This document shows, one piece after another, positions 26,421 through 36,516 of a DNA stretch of 64,000 nucleotides (position 1 is the first letter of the stretch; each line of letters opens with the position of its first letter). The DNA comes from Actinokineospora diospyrosa. Lineage in GTDB: Bacteria; Actinomycetota; Actinomycetes; Mycobacteriales; Pseudonocardiaceae. The DNA lies in contig NZ_JAMTCO010000014.1 in NCBI RefSeq assembly GCF_024171925.1, positions 22,058-86,057 of the forward strand. The letters are read 5' to 3'. The notes below the pieces were generated by a model. That model saw nothing but the letters and a program-made list of their open reading frames with translations. It had not been told where the DNA came from and ran no database searches. Position numbers and translations under genes: made by a program.

Positions 26421-27430
26421 ACGTGGACATCGCGGCGCTGCGGGCGATCGAGCGCGACAAGGACATCCCGTTCGAGACGGTCATCGAGGCCATCGAGACG
26501 GCACTGCTGACCGCTTACAAGCACACCGAGGGCCACCAGCCGCACGCGCGCATCGACATCGACAAGCGCACCGGCCTGGTCCGGGTGCTGGCGTACACGA
26601 CCGGCACCGACGGCGCGGTCGACGAGGAGTGGGACGACACCCCCGAGGGGTTCGGCCGGATCGCTGCGACCACCGCCCGCCAGGTCATCCTGCAGCGGCT
26701 GCGCGACGCCGAGCACGAGCGCACCTTCGGCGAGTTCTCCGCCAAGGAGGGCGAGATCGTCGCCGGGGTGGTGCAGCGCGACACCCGGGCCAACTCCCGG
26801 GGCATGGTGGTCGTGCAGGTCGGCGACACCGAGGGCGTGCTGCCCGCGGTCGAGCAGGTGCCCGGTGAGAGCTACGAGCACGGCACCCGCATCAAGTGCT
26901 ACGTCGTCGGCGTCACCCGGGGCACGCGCGGGCCGCAGATCACGTTGTCGCGCACGCACCCCAACCTCGTGCGCAGGCTGTTCGCGCTCGAGGTGCCCGA
27001 GATCGCCGACGGCACCGTCGAGATCCCGGCGGTCGCCCGCGAGGCCGGGCACCGCTCCAAGATCGCGGTCCGCTCGACGGTGTCCGGGGTCAACGCCAAG
27101 GGCGCCTGCATCGGTCCGGTCGGCGCCCGGGTGCGCAACGTGATGAGCGAGCTGGCCGGGGAGAAGATCGACATCATCGACTACTCCGACGACCCGGCCA
27201 CGTTCGTGGGCAACGCGCTCTCACCCGCGAAGGTGGTGTCGGTCACGGTCGTGGACGAGCGCGCCAAGACCGCCCGGGTGGTCGTGCCGGACTTCCAGCT
27301 GTCGCTGGCGATCGGCAAGGAAGGGCAGAATGCCCGGTTGGCGGCCCGGTTGACCGGTTGGCGCATCGACATCCGCAGCGACGCGGCGGCCGGTGCGCAG
27401 GCAGCTCCGGTATCCGGTTCTGCTGACTGA
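26417..27430 (+). CDS. nusA: transcription termination/antitermination factor NusA
   Basis: The 337-residue protein has the N-terminal RNA-polymerase-binding domain ([20 protein letters not shown]), an S1 domain ([18 protein letters not shown]) and two KH domains. The KH part includes [26 protein letters not shown] and [25 protein letters not shown]. It lacks the acidic C-terminal repeats of E. coli NusA, as is normal in actinobacteria. It binds RNA polymerase and RNA, modulating pausing and rRNA antitermination. Its ATG overlaps the rimP stop. Confidence 0.96.
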   Translation: MNVDIAALRAIERDKDIPFETVIEAIETALLTAYKHTEGHQPHARIDIDKRTGLVRVLAYTTGTDGAVDEEWDDTPEGFGRIAATTARQVILQRLRDAEHERTFGEFSAKEGEIVAGVVQRDTRANSRGMVVVQVGDTEGVLPAVEQVPGESYEHGTRIKCYVVGVTRGTRGPQITLSRTHPNLVRRLFALEVPEIADGTVEIPAVAREAGHRSKIAVRSTVSGVNAKGACIGPVGARVRNVMSELAGEKIDIIDYSDDPATFVGNALSPAKVVSVTVVDERAKTARVVVPDFQLSLAIGKEGQNARLAARLTGWRIDIRSDAAAGAQAAPVSGSAD

Positions 27431-27452
27431 GCCGGACAAGATAGACTTTCCC

Positions 27453-27809
27453 ATGGTTCGTCATCAACACCCGGTTTCCACGCGCCTGCCTGGGGCAACA
27501 CCCGTGCGGACGTGCGTGGGGTGCCGGGCGCGGGTGGCGGAGGCGCAACTGCTGCGAGTGGTGCACGCGGATGGGGCTCTCGTGCCCGATCCGCGGCGCA
27601 GGATGCCGGGCCGGGGTGCGTGGGTGCACCCCGATCCAGGGTGTCTGGCCAAGGCCGAGAAGCGGCGGGCGTTCCCCCGGGCCCTGCGGGTCCAGGAGGC
27701 GCTCGACGTGGCCGGTCTGCGATCGGAGATCGAGCGGATCGCGGACGGTGTCGGGACGGGATACTCCCGCCCCGTGGAAGACCAGAGGAAGCAGGTCGAC
27801 CCGTCATGA
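27453..27809 (+). CDS. ylxR: YlxR (DUF448) family RNA-binding protein
   Basis: The 118-residue protein carries the family signature PVRTCVGCR (about residues 17-25) and [12 protein letters not shown]. YlxR is a small nucleic-acid-binding protein encoded between nusA and infB in many bacteria. ATG 27453 has TAGACT (27442-27447) 5 bases upstream, so an internal leaderless promoter is possible in addition to readthrough from nusA. The C-terminal ~35 residues are polar and variable. Confidence 0.9.
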   Translation: MVRHQHPVSTRLPGATPVRTCVGCRARVAEAQLLRVVHADGALVPDPRRRMPGRGAWVHPDPGCLAKAEKRRAFPRALRVQEALDVAGLRSEIERIADGVGTGYSRPVEDQRKQVDPS

Positions 27810-27895
27810 GTCAGCCGTGAAGCTGAAGACATGAACGCGCGACGATAGGACGAGGTCGACGGGACTGCCGCCGGCCTCATCAGACGAGGAGAGCA

Positions 27896-30800
27896 GTGGC
27901 AGGCAAGGCCCGTGTGCACGAGCTCGCGAAGGAGCTCGGAGTCACCAGCAAGGATGTACTCGCCAAGTTGAAGGACTTGGGCGAGTTCGTGAAGTCGGCG
28001 TCCTCCACCGTGGAGGCGCCCGTGGCCCGCAGGTTGCGGGACGCCTACCCGGGCAAGGGCGAGGCCAAGCCAGGCCCCCGACCCGGCCCCAAGCCGACCC
28101 CGCGCCCCCCGGCGCCGCGCCCGGAGGCGGCTCCCGCCCCCGCCGCGCAGGCCCCGGCGGCCGCGAGCAGCGCCCCGAGCGCACCGGCACCCGCGCCGAC
28201 TCCGGCGCGGCCCCAGGCGCAGCAGACCGCGCCGCCCAAGCCCGGTTTCGTCCCCGGTCCGCCGCGGCCCAAGCCCGCGCCGCGCCAGGCCGAGCCCGTG
28301 CGCGAGCAGCAGGCCCCGGCCGCCGCCGCGCAGGCCCCGGCCGCGCCCGCGGCGACGCCGCCCTCGGCACCCAAGCCCGCCCAGCGCCAGGAGCGGTCGA
28401 CGCCGCCCCAGCAGGGTGGTCAGGGTGGCGGGGTCGTCCCGCCGCGGACCCAGTCGCCCAAGCCGGGCCCGCGTGCGCCCCGGCCGGGCAACAACCCCTT
28501 CGGTGTCGGTGGCGGAGCCCCGTCGCCCCGGCCGGGCGCGCCCCGGCCCGGTGGCGACCGGCCCGCCGGTGGTGGCGCCCCCGGTGGCGACCGGCCGCCG
28601 CGTCCCGGTGGTGACCGCCCGGCAGGCGGTCCCCGCGGTGACCGGCCCGCCGGTCCGCGTCCGGCCGGTGGCCCGAACCCGGGCAACATGCCGCCCCGGC
28701 CCAACCCCGGCATGATGCCGCCCCGGCCCGCCCGCCCCGCGGGTGGCGGTCGTGGTGGTCCCGGCGGCGGCCCCGGCGGTCCCCGTGGTGGCCCCGGTGG
28801 CGCACCCCGTGGCGGTCCCGGTGGGGGCGGCGGCGGTGGAGGTTTCCGCGGTGGCCCCGGTGGCGGTGGCGGCGGTGGAGGTTTCCGCGGCGGTCCCGGT
28901 GGCGGTGGCGGCGGCGGTGGTTTCCGCGGCGGTCCCGGTGGCGGCGGTGGCGGTGCTCCGGCCGGTGGTGGCGGTGGTTTCCGCCCCGGTGGCGGCGGTG
29001 GCCGTCCCGGTGCCGGTGGTCGCGGTGGCGCGGCTGGTGCGTTCGGTCGGCCCGGTGGGCCGTCGCGGCGCGGCCGCAAGTCCAAGCGCCAGAAGCGCCA
29101 GGAGTACATGGACAACATGCAGGCGCCCAGCGTCGGTGGTGTCCGGCTGCCCAAGGGCAGCGGTGAGGTCATCCGGCTCGCCCGCGGCGCCTCGCTGACC
29201 GACTTCGCCGACAAGATCAACGCCAACCCGGCCTCGCTGGTGCAGGTGTTGTTCCACCTCGGTGAGATGGTCACCGCGACCCAGTCGGTCTCCGACGAGG
29301 TCCTGGAGCTGCTCGGCTCCGAGATGAACTACACCGTGCAGGTCGTGTCCCCCGAGGAGGAGGACCGCGAGCTGCTCGACTCGTTCAAGATCAGCTACGG
29401 CGAGGACGCCGGTGACGAGGACGACCTGCAGGCCCGCCCGCCGGTCGTGACCGTCATGGGTCACGTCGACCACGGTAAGACCCGCCTGCTCGACACCATC
29501 CGCAAGACGACGGTGCACGAGGGCGAGGCCGGTGGCATCACCCAGCACATCGGCGCCTACCAGGTCGCGACCTCGCTCGAGGACCGCGAGCGCCTGATCA
29601 CCTTCATCGACACCCCCGGTCACGAGGCGTTCACCGCCATGCGTGCCCGTGGCGCCCAGGCCACCGACATCGCGGTGATCGTGGTCGCCGCCGACGACGG
29701 CGTCATGCCGCAGACGGTGGAGGCGATCAACCACGCCCAGGCGGCCGCCGTGCCGATCGTGGTCGCGGTGAACAAGATCGACAAGGAAGGCGCCAACCCG
29801 CAGAAGATCCGCCAGCAGCTCACCGAGTACGGGCTGGTGGCCGAGGAGTACGGCGGCGACACCATGTTCGTCGACATCTCGGCCAAGCAGGGCACCAACA
29901 TCGAGGGCCTGCTCGAGGCGATCCTGCTCACCGCGGACGCGGCGCTGGACCTGCGGGCGAACCCCGACATGGAGGCCCAGGGCGTGGCGATCGAGGCGCA
30001 CCTGGACCGCGGTCGCGGTCCGGTGGCCACGGTCCTCGTGCAGCGCGGCACCCTGCGCGTCGGCGACTCGATCGTGGCGGGCGACGCCTACGGCCGGGTC
30101 CGGCGCATGGTCGACGAGTTCAACGAGGACATCCTCGAGGCGACCCCGTCGCGTCCGGTCCAGGTCATCGGGTTCACCTCGGTGCCAGGCGCGGGCGACA
30201 CCTTCCTCGTGGTCGAGGAGGACCGCACGGCGCGCCAGATCGCCGAGCGGCGGGCGGCCAGGAACCGGGCTGCGCAGAACGCGCAGAAGCGCAAGCGCAT
30301 CAGCCTGGAGGACTTGGACGCGGCGCTCAAGGAGACCAGCCAGCTCAACCTGATCATCAAGGGCGACAACTCGGGTACCGTCGAGGCACTCGAGGACGCG
30401 CTCACGAAGATCGACGTCGGCGACGAGGTCGAGCTGCGGGTCATCCACCGCGGCGTCGGCTCGATCACCGAGGGCGACATCAACCTGGCCATCGCGGACA
30501 ACATCATCGTGATCGGCTTCAACGTCCGCGCCGAGGGCAAGGCCACCGAGCTGGCCAACCGCGAGGGCATCGATGTCCGCTACTACTCGGTGATCTACCA
30601 GGCCATCGACGAGATCGAGGCGGCCCTCAAGGGCATGCTCAAGCCGATCTACGAGGAGGTGGAGCTCGGCCGCGCCGAGGTCCGCGACGTCTTCAAGTCC
30701 TCCAAGGTCGGTACGATCGCGGGCTGCATGGTCACCTCGGGCGAGATCCGGCGCAACTCCAAGGCCCGGCTCATCCGCAACGGGGCGGTCATCCAGGAGG

Positions 30801-30952
30801 GCCTGCCGGTCAGCTCGCTGCGCCGGTTCAAGGACGACGCCGTCGAGGTCCGCGAGGGCTTCGAGTGCGGTCTGACGCTCGGCTCCTACAGCGATCTCCA
30901 GGTCGAGGACATCATCGAGACCTACGAGATGCGCGAGAAGCCGCGCACGTAA
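27896..30952 (+). CDS. infB: translation initiation factor IF-2
   Basis: The 1,018-residue GTPase brings initiator tRNA to the ribosome. Its N-terminal IF2-N module ([20 protein letters not shown]) is followed by about 330 residues of Pro/Ala/Gly-rich linker. That linker includes three copies of a 13-residue [13 protein letters not shown] unit encoded by 39-bp repeats (about 28830-28957). A second IF2-N domain comes before the G domain ([24 protein letters not shown]) and C-terminal domains II-IV. GTG 27896 follows GAGGAGAGCA. The very long Gly-rich linker is larger than in most bacteria but is seen in actinomycetes. Confidence 0.97.
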   Translation: MAGKARVHELAKELGVTSKDVLAKLKDLGEFVKSASSTVEAPVARRLRDAYPGKGEAKPGPRPGPKPTPRPPAPRPEAAPAPAAQAPAAASSAPSAPAPAPTPARPQAQQTAPPKPGFVPGPPRPKPAPRQAEPVREQQAPAAAAQAPAAPAATPPSAPKPAQRQERSTPPQQGGQGGGVVPPRTQSPKPGPRAPRPGNNPFGVGGGAPSPRPGAPRPGGDRPAGGGAPGGDRPPRPGGDRPAGGPRGDRPAGPRPAGGPNPGNMPPRPNPGMMPPRPARPAGGGRGGPGGGPGGPRGGPGGAPRGGPGGGGGGGGFRGGPGGGGGGGGFRGGPGGGGGGGGFRGGPGGGGGGAPAGGGGGFRPGGGGGRPGAGGRGGAAGAFGRPGGPSRRGRKSKRQKRQEYMDNMQAPSVGGVRLPKGSGEVIRLARGASLTDFADKINANPASLVQVLFHLGEMVTATQSVSDEVLELLGSEMNYTVQVVSPEEEDRELLDSFKISYGEDAGDEDDLQARPPVVTVMGHVDHGKTRLLDTIRKTTVHEGEAGGITQHIGAYQVATSLEDRERLITFIDTPGHEAFTAMRARGAQATDIAVIVVAADDGVMPQTVEAINHAQAAAVPIVVAVNKIDKEGANPQKIRQQLTEYGLVAEEYGGDTMFVDISAKQGTNIEGLLEAILLTADAALDLRANPDMEAQGVAIEAHLDRGRGPVATVLVQRGTLRVGDSIVAGDAYGRVRRMVDEFNEDILEATPSRPVQVIGFTSVPGAGDTFLVVEEDRTARQIAERRAARNRAAQNAQKRKRISLEDLDAALKETSQLNLIIKGDNSGTVEALEDALTKIDVGDEVELRVIHRGVGSITEGDINLAIADNIIVIGFNVRAEGKATELANREGIDVRYYSVIYQAIDEIEAALKGMLKPIYEEVELGRAEVRDVFKSSKVGTIAGCMVTSGEIRRNSKARLIRNGAVIQEGLPVSSLRRFKDDAVEVREGFECGLTLGSYSDLQVEDIIETYEMREKPRT

Positions 30953-30962
30953 GTGGCAACGA

Positions 30963-30994
30963 CCCCGGGGGCCGCTCGCGGCCCCCGGGGTTTC
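30963..30994 (+). terminator. hairpin with short T-run after infB
   Basis: CCCCGGGGGCCG (30963-30974) pairs with CGGCCCCCGGGG (30979-30990), followed by TTTCC. It lies between infB and the DUF503 gene, so it may attenuate rather than end the operon. Confidence 0.75.
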
Positions 30995-31020
30995 CTACTC
31001 ACCCCCCTCGGTGATGCCTG

Positions 31021-31314
31021 GTGTACGTCGGTGCCCTGGAACTGGACCTCCTGCTCGGGGACGTCCACTCCCTCAAGCAGAAGCGCTCGGCGGTGCGGCC
31101 CGTGGTGGCCGAACTGCGCAAGCGGTTCGAGGTCGCGGCGGCCGAGGCGGGTCACCTCGACCTGCACCGCCGGGCCCTGATCGGCGTCTCGGCGGTCGCC
31201 GCCGACGCCGGGCACGTCACCGACGTCCTCGACGCCTGCGAACGGCTGGTCGCCGGGCGCCCCGAGCTGGAACTGCTGTCGGCTCGGCGCAGGCTGCTCG
31301 GGCCGGACGACTGA
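31021..31314 (+). CDS. DUF503 (YlxP-like) family protein
   Basis: The 97-residue protein begins [36 protein letters not shown]. This is the typical DUF503 fold between infB and rbfA. Its biochemical role is not established; the location suggests ribosome or RNA metabolism. GTG 31021 has no strong ribosome-binding site. A terminator-like hairpin separates it from infB. Confidence 0.9.
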   Translation: MYVGALELDLLLGDVHSLKQKRSAVRPVVAELRKRFEVAAAEAGHLDLHRRALIGVSAVAADAGHVTDVLDACERLVAGRPELELLSARRRLLGPDD

Positions 31315-31345
31315 TCACCGACCGAACACGGAAAGAAGGAGCGTC

Positions 31346-31798
31346 GTGGCTGACGCACCCCGCGCGCGCAAGCTCGCCAAGCGCATCTCCCAGATCGTGG
31401 CCTCGGCCCTGGAGCACGAGGTGAAGGACCCCCGGCTGGCCCGGGTCACCATCACCGACGCCAAGGTGACCGCGGACCTGCACGACGCCACGATCTACTA
31501 CACGGTCCTCGGCGACAAGCTCGACGCCGAGCCCGACCACACCGCGGCCAAGGCGGCGCTCGACAGCGCCACCGGCGTGCTGCGCACCCTGGTCGGCCAG
31601 GGCACCGGCGTCCGGTTCACCCCGACGCTGACCTTCATCGCCGACACGGTGCCCGACGACGCCCGGCGCATCGACGACCTGCTGGCCCGCGCCCGCGCCG
31701 CGGACGCCGAGGTGGCCGCCCGCGCGTCCGGCGCGACCTACGCGGGGGAGCCGGACCCGTACCGGGCGCCCCGCGAGGACGACGAGGACGAGGACTGA
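31346..31798 (+). CDS. rbfA: ribosome-binding factor A
   Basis: The 150-residue 30S maturation factor has the KH-like core [26 protein letters not shown], the [20 protein letters not shown] strand pair and [28 protein letters not shown]-terminal acidic tail (REDDEDED) is present. The GTG at 31346 is preceded by AAAGAAGGAG. In relatives the next gene is normally nrnA; here two hydrolase genes intervene. Confidence 0.95.
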   Translation: MADAPRARKLAKRISQIVASALEHEVKDPRLARVTITDAKVTADLHDATIYYTVLGDKLDAEPDHTAAKAALDSATGVLRTLVGQGTGVRFTPTLTFIADTVPDDARRIDDLLARARAADAEVAARASGATYAGEPDPYRAPREDDEDED

Positions 31799-31987
31799 CG
31801 GTCGCCAGGTCCCGGGTTCGTCTCCGCCTGTTGTCTCTCGGGGGTGCGACGGTCGGTGCGAACGGACCGTCGTGCCATCTCCGCTGTTCGGGCGACTGGC
31901 ACTAGCGCTACCGGGCGACAACGTGAAGGATTGCGGGGTACGGAGAGTCGTCGGGGCGTCTCCGAGATCGGCCGTTCCGGGGAGCGC

Positions 31988-32851
31988 ATGTCCGGGTTGT
32001 CCCGCCGCCAGGTGATCGCGGCGTCGGTGGGGGGCGTGGCCACCACGGTGGGCCTCGGGCTGTTTGGCGCCTGGGCGCTGCGCCGCGACGAGACGCCCGC
32101 CGCCAGCGACGCGCGCACACCCATCCCCACCGAGATGGGCCCGACCACCACGACGCGCCCGCCCAAGCTGCTCGAGGTCCGGACCGTGAAGTCCACGGCG
32201 CGCAACCGCGATGTCGAGGTGGTCGCCTTCCGGCCGGACGGGGTCGCGCCGGGCACGCTGCCGGTCTGCCTCGCCCTGCACGGCAGGGGAGCGCGGGCCA
32301 GGGTCTTCACCGAACTCGGCGTCGGCGGCCAGCTCAGCGCCGCGGCGGCGTACGCGGTGGTGGCCGTCGACGGCGGCGACTCCTACTGGGTCGGCAACTC
32401 GGCCAAGGACGACCCGGTCGCGATGCTCACCGACGAGCTGCCCGGCTGGCTGGCCGACCTGGGCCTCAACCCGCGCCCGTTCGCCGTGCTCGGCGTCTCC
32501 ATGGGTGCCTACGGCGCCCTCAACTACGTGCGCGAGCACCCCGACGCGGTGCGCGCGGCCGCCGTGATCAGCCCGGCGCTGTTCACCTCCTGGGGCGACG
32601 CGCGGGCCCGCAACGTGTTCACCGGCCGGGCCCAGTGGGAGCAAACCGAGCCGCTTCGTCACATCGATGCCCTCGGCGGCGCCAAGCTCGGTGTATGGTG
32701 CGGCACAGCCGACCCGCTGCTGCCCTCGGCCAACCGGCTCATCGATACGGCGCGACCCGCCGTGGCCAGGACCGCGCCCGGGGGCCACGACGCCGACTAC
32801 TGGACCGCGGTTGTGCCCGAGGCGTTGTCGTTCATAGGCTCGCACATCTGA
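31988..32851 (+). CDS. twin-arginine-exported alpha/beta hydrolase (esterase-like), tandem copy 1
   Basis: The 287-residue protein has a twin-arginine signal (LSRRQVIAASVGGVATTVGLGLFG) and then an alpha/beta-hydrolase domain. The nucleophile elbow is GVSMGAYGAL, the acid is in CGTADPLLPS and the histidine in PGGHDADYW. The oxyanion region LALHGRGARARVF is also present. The fold is of the esterase D/mycolyltransferase-like type; the substrate is unknown. ATG 31988 follows GGGGAGC. The next gene is a paralogue with the same order of motifs. Confidence 0.85.
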   Translation: MSGLSRRQVIAASVGGVATTVGLGLFGAWALRRDETPAASDARTPIPTEMGPTTTTRPPKLLEVRTVKSTARNRDVEVVAFRPDGVAPGTLPVCLALHGRGARARVFTELGVGGQLSAAAAYAVVAVDGGDSYWVGNSAKDDPVAMLTDELPGWLADLGLNPRPFAVLGVSMGAYGALNYVREHPDAVRAAAVISPALFTSWGDARARNVFTGRAQWEQTEPLRHIDALGGAKLGVWCGTADPLLPSANRLIDTARPAVARTAPGGHDADYWTAVVPEALSFIGSHI

Positions 32852-32965
32852 CCCAAGTGGTGTAGACCTATTGTTCCGCACCTGCTCGCGTGGTCGCTGA
32901 TCGCGTCGGGGCGCCCACCCCGCGGCGGTGCTGACCACCGATCATCCCACCACGGGAGTTCCACA

Positions 32966-33796
32966 GTGGACGGACGTTGGACCAGACGCGGGTTGCTCAT
33001 CGCCGGTGCGGCCGCGGTGGCCGCGGCGGGCTGCGGTGCCCGCCAGCAGCAGCAGACCCCGGCCGCGACCCCCAAACCGCTGCCCAGCAGCGTGCCCCCG
33101 GTCGACTCGACCTCGGTGAGCAACCTGATCTGGCGCTCCTCGATCGGCGACGTCAAGATGATCGTGATGCGCCCGCGCGAGGTCGCCGGGCCGCTGCCGG
33201 TCTGCCTGGCGCTGCACGGCGAGGGCACCGACGCCAACCAGTTCGTCGAGATCGGGCTGCCGCCGCTGCTCACCGCCACCGTGCGCGCGGGCACCCGGCC
33301 GTTCGCCGTGGTCGCGGTGGACGGCGGCACCAGCAGCTGGCTCGGCGCGCCGCAGACGATGCTGGCCAAGGAGCTGCCGGACTGGCTCAGCCGCGCCGAG
33401 CTCGCCGACACCCCGTTCTCGGTGCTGGGCATCTCCTCCGGCGCGGTCGGGGCGTTCGAGTACGCCCGCACCCCGGGGCTGGCGCTGCTGAGCGCGCTGA
33501 GCCCCGCGGTGTTCACCGACTGGCGCGACGCGGAGAAGTTCGGCGGCTACACCGACGAGAAGCAGTGGCAGCGCGCGGAGCCGCTGCGCAACCTCACCGC
33601 GGTGGCCGGGCTGCCGTTCGCGGTGTGGTGCGGCACCGACGACCCGCTGCTGCCCGCCGCCCGTGAGCTGGCCCAGCGCACCAAGGCGACCCCGGCGGTC
33701 TTCGGCGACGGCGACCACTCGACGGTCTACTGGAAGAAGATCTTGCCGGAGGTGCTGCGCAACATCGGCGACTCGCTGGGCAAGAAGACGCCCTGA
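32966..33796 (+). CDS. twin-arginine lipoprotein alpha/beta hydrolase, tandem copy 2
   Basis: The 276-residue protein has a signal WTRRGLLIAGAAAVAAAGC with a lipobox cysteine at about residue 23. The catalytic residues are in GISSGAVGAFEY (Ser), CGTDDPLLPA (Asp) and GDGDHSTVYW (His). It shares the LPVCLALHG, VVAVDGG and ALSPAVFT.W.DA blocks with the preceding gene, so the pair arose by duplication. This one is lipid-anchored while copy 1 is probably released or membrane-tethered. GTG 32966 follows GGGAG. A TATTGT box (32869-32874) may give it its own promoter. Confidence 0.85.
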   Translation: MDGRWTRRGLLIAGAAAVAAAGCGARQQQQTPAATPKPLPSSVPPVDSTSVSNLIWRSSIGDVKMIVMRPREVAGPLPVCLALHGEGTDANQFVEIGLPPLLTATVRAGTRPFAVVAVDGGTSSWLGAPQTMLAKELPDWLSRAELADTPFSVLGISSGAVGAFEYARTPGLALLSALSPAVFTDWRDAEKFGGYTDEKQWQRAEPLRNLTAVAGLPFAVWCGTDDPLLPAARELAQRTKATPAVFGDGDHSTVYWKKILPEVLRNIGDSLGKKTP

Positions 33797-33856
33797 CCCC
33801 GGTCCGCTGGGTGGCCCGACTGGACAGCGCGCCCGCGCGCGGGAACCCTGGGTGGG

Positions 33857-34840
33857 GTGGGAACCGATCTTGCCGCCGACCTGGCCGCCGCAGCCGACCT
33901 GCTCCGCACCGCGACCGATGTGACGCTGCTCGCGCACGTCAGCCCGGACGCCGATGCCCTGGGCAGCGCGCTGGCGCTGGGCTTGGCGCTGCACGCGCGC
34001 GGGGCGGTGGTGCGGGTCTCCTTCGGTTTCCCGACCGAGGTCCCGCGCTCGCTGCGCGGTCTCGACCCGATCGGGCTGGTCGTGCCCGCGCCTGCGGTCC
34101 CGGCCGCCCCGTCGCTGCTGGTGGCGCTGGACTGCGCCAGTGAGCAGCGGCTCGGGCAGCTGGTTGACCGGGTGCCCGCCACGATCGCCGCGGGCGGTCG
34201 GGTGCTGGTGGTGGACCACCACGTGGCCAACACCCGCTTCGGCACCGACCACCTGATCGACGAGACCGCGCCCGCCACCGTGGTGCTCGTGCTGGCGCTG
34301 CTCGACGAGCTGGGCGCCGAGCTGACCCCGCAGATCGCCAAGTGCCTGTACGCGGGCCTGATCGGCGACACCGGCTCGTTCCGCCGGGCCACCCCGGACA
34401 CGCACGCCACCGCGGGCCGCCTGATCGCCGCCGGGGCCGACCCGACCGAGGTGGCCAGGCAGCTGATGGATTCGCACCCGTTCGGCTGGCTGCGGATGGT
34501 GTCCTCGGTGCTGGCCCGCGCGCAGCTGGTGCCGGACGCGGTCGACGGCCGCGGGCTGGTGCTGACCGTGGTGTCGCTGACCGACCTGGCCGGGCTGGAA
34601 CCCGAGGACGCCGACAGCGTGGTGGACCTGGTGCGCACCGTCGAGGGCGCCGAGGTCGCCGCGGTGGCCAAGGAGATCACCCCGGGTCACTGGTCGGTGT
34701 CGTTGCGCGCGGTGGGATCAGCCGACGTGCGCGCGGTCGCGGCGTCGCTGGGCGGCGGCGGGCACCGGTTGGCCGCGGGCTTCCCGGCGCGCGGGTCGGC
34801 CGAGGACGTGTTGGTGCTCATCAAGAACGCCTTCGCCTGA
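33857..34840 (+). CDS. nrnA: DHH-family bifunctional oligoribonuclease / PAP phosphatase
   Basis: The 327-residue NrnA-type enzyme degrades nanoRNA and dephosphorylates 3'-phosphoadenosine 5'-phosphate. Motifs are HVSPDADALGSALAL (DHH motif I), VVDHHVANTRFG (the DHH itself), GLIGDTGSFR, and the DHHA1 glycine motif SLGGGGHRLAAGF. GTG 33857 gives the family start; AACCCT seven bases upstream could be a -10. It normally follows rbfA directly; two hydrolase genes are inserted here. Confidence 0.94.
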   Translation: MGTDLAADLAAAADLLRTATDVTLLAHVSPDADALGSALALGLALHARGAVVRVSFGFPTEVPRSLRGLDPIGLVVPAPAVPAAPSLLVALDCASEQRLGQLVDRVPATIAAGGRVLVVDHHVANTRFGTDHLIDETAPATVVLVLALLDELGAELTPQIAKCLYAGLIGDTGSFRRATPDTHATAGRLIAAGADPTEVARQLMDSHPFGWLRMVSSVLARAQLVPDAVDGRGLVLTVVSLTDLAGLEPEDADSVVDLVRTVEGAEVAAVAKEITPGHWSVSLRAVGSADVRAVAASLGGGGHRLAAGFPARGSAEDVLVLIKNAFA

Positions 34841-34976
34841 GCCGTCCACACCGGACCCCCGGGCGGGGTTGACCGCGCGGAGTAGACCACTGGGTGACCG
34901 GGTCGGGACCGGGCGTGATCCCCCGGCCGCGAAAGCGCGACTTCTCGACGTTTTCCCGCGGTCATGTGATGGCCTG

Positions 34977-34990
34977 ATGGTATAAACCAT
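34977..34990. promoter_or_regulatory. ATGGT-ATAA-ACCAT palindrome before the solute-binding protein gene
   Basis: ATGGT (34977-34981) and ACCAT (34986-34990) form an inverted repeat around ATAA in an unusually AT-rich patch. It lies about 70 bp before the ATG at 35059. It could be a promoter box and/or operator for a sugar-type regulator; no regulator gene is adjacent. Confidence 0.35.
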
Positions 34991-35058
34991 TCGTTACCGG
35001 GCGTGTGGGTCGGGACGTGCGCCGCCGGTGTTTCGCCCAACTCGATCAGGTGGTGGTC

Positions 35059-36456
35059 ATGCGGTCGACCAAGGTCACGCTGCTGGCGCTCGCGTCCGCG
35101 TTGGTGGTCGCGGGGTGCGGGTCAGGCGGTGGGGGAGCCGACCCGGCCGTCGGTGCGCCCCAAGGCGCGATCGCCTACCTCGACTCCGACTGCCCGGACG
35201 CGGGGATCCGGCCCGACGGGGACAAGGAGTTCACCTACTGGTCGATGTGGAACGCCGACGAGCCGCAGGGCAAGGTGCTGAGCAAGGCGATCCGCTGCTT
35301 CACCGACAAGACCGGGGTGAAGGTCAACGTGCTGTGGTTGGGCCGCGACCTGCTCACCCGCAACGTGGCGCCCGCGCTCAACACCGGCACCGTGCCCGAC
35401 CTGTTCGACCAGGACGTCAGCCAGGTCATGGCGTCGGTGGTCAGCGCAGGTGGAACGCAGCCGGTGGAGGACGTGCTGGACTACAAGGTCGGTGAGGGCG
35501 AGCTGAAGGTCCGCGACGTGCTGCCCGCGGCCTCCTACGACTTCCCGCAGAACAAGGGGCCCGACGGCAAGATCTTCGAGATCCCGTACGTGGTGTTCGG
35601 GTCCGCTTGGTGGTACGACCGCACCGTCGCCGGGCGGGTGACCGCGCCGAAGACGACCGAAGAGCTGTTCCAGTTGTTCGACAACGCCAAGTCCTCCGGC
35701 GTGGCCGCGCTCGCCCAGGACGGCGACCGCCCGGTGTCCAACGCGTCGCTGTTCACCCAGGCCGCGGTGCGCTTCCTCGGCGCGGGCGGCCTGACCAAGG
35801 CGGCCCAGGACAAGACGGGCGAGGTGTGGCGCAACGACGTCGGCCTCTACCAGGCGGCCGAGTTCGTCGAGAAGATCGCCAAGGGCCGGTACCTGATCCC
35901 CGGCTGGGACTCGGCCAAGTACCCGACCCTGCAGCAGCGCTGGGCCGACGGCGAGGCCGCGTACCTGTCCATGCCGGGGTGGCTGCCCAGCGAGTCCAAG
36001 CAGTACCTGGACAAGAAGGGCGGCGACCGCTCGATCAGCCTCGGCTCGTTCCCCTTCCCGCAGCCGGGCGCCGCCTCGCACATCGTCGCCGAGCGCATCC
36101 CGGTCGGCTTCGCGATCACCGCGAAGGCGAAGAACCCGGGCGCGGCCAAGGCCTTCATCGCTTACGTGCTCAACAAGGACATCCTCTCCGGCGTCCCCGC
36201 GGTCGCCGACAACCTCACCCCCCGCGCCGACCTCGCCGTCCCGGAGTCGCAAAAGGACATCCGAGCCGCCCTGTCCGACCCCGGCACCGAACAAGCCCTC
36301 TACCTCGACGGCGTCAACGCCCTGGCCGGTGGCGCGTGGGCCGAGACCGTCCTCTACCCACTCACCGACACCCTCCTACGCGGCAACATCTCCGCCGCCG
36401 ACTTCATCGACGCCATGGCCGACCGCCAAGCCAAGTTCTGGAAGACCGCCAAGTAG
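35059..36456 (+). CDS. orphan ABC-type extracellular solute-binding lipoprotein (family 1)
   Basis: The 465-residue lipoprotein begins MRSTKVTLLALASALVVAGCGS, with the lipid-modified cysteine at residue 20. The mature part has family 1 (maltose-type) features: EFTYWSMWNADEPQGKVL, FTDKTGVKVNVLWLGRDLL and the late motif ERIPVGFAITAKAKNPGAAKAFIAYVLN. It probably binds a carbohydrate. No permease or ATPase gene is adjacent, which is unusual for this family, so it must use components encoded elsewhere. A C-rich, G-poor stretch follows before the inverted-repeat element. Confidence 0.88.
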   Translation: MRSTKVTLLALASALVVAGCGSGGGGADPAVGAPQGAIAYLDSDCPDAGIRPDGDKEFTYWSMWNADEPQGKVLSKAIRCFTDKTGVKVNVLWLGRDLLTRNVAPALNTGTVPDLFDQDVSQVMASVVSAGGTQPVEDVLDYKVGEGELKVRDVLPAASYDFPQNKGPDGKIFEIPYVVFGSAWWYDRTVAGRVTAPKTTEELFQLFDNAKSSGVAALAQDGDRPVSNASLFTQAAVRFLGAGGLTKAAQDKTGEVWRNDVGLYQAAEFVEKIAKGRYLIPGWDSAKYPTLQQRWADGEAAYLSMPGWLPSESKQYLDKKGGDRSISLGSFPFPQPGAASHIVAERIPVGFAITAKAKNPGAAKAFIAYVLNKDILSGVPAVADNLTPRADLAVPESQKDIRAALSDPGTEQALYLDGVNALAGGAWAETVLYPLTDTLLRGNISAADFIDAMADRQAKFWKTAK

Positions 36457-36516
36457 CACCCCACCAACCACTCCCCGCCCCAACCTCCCCCACCTCACCA
36501 ACCTGCCCCCTGCCAC

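Noticed and set aside
27464-30448. 994-codon minus-strand ORF opposite infB
   Set aside because: Shadow of infB; the Thr/Ala-rich translation mirrors the Gly-rich linker.
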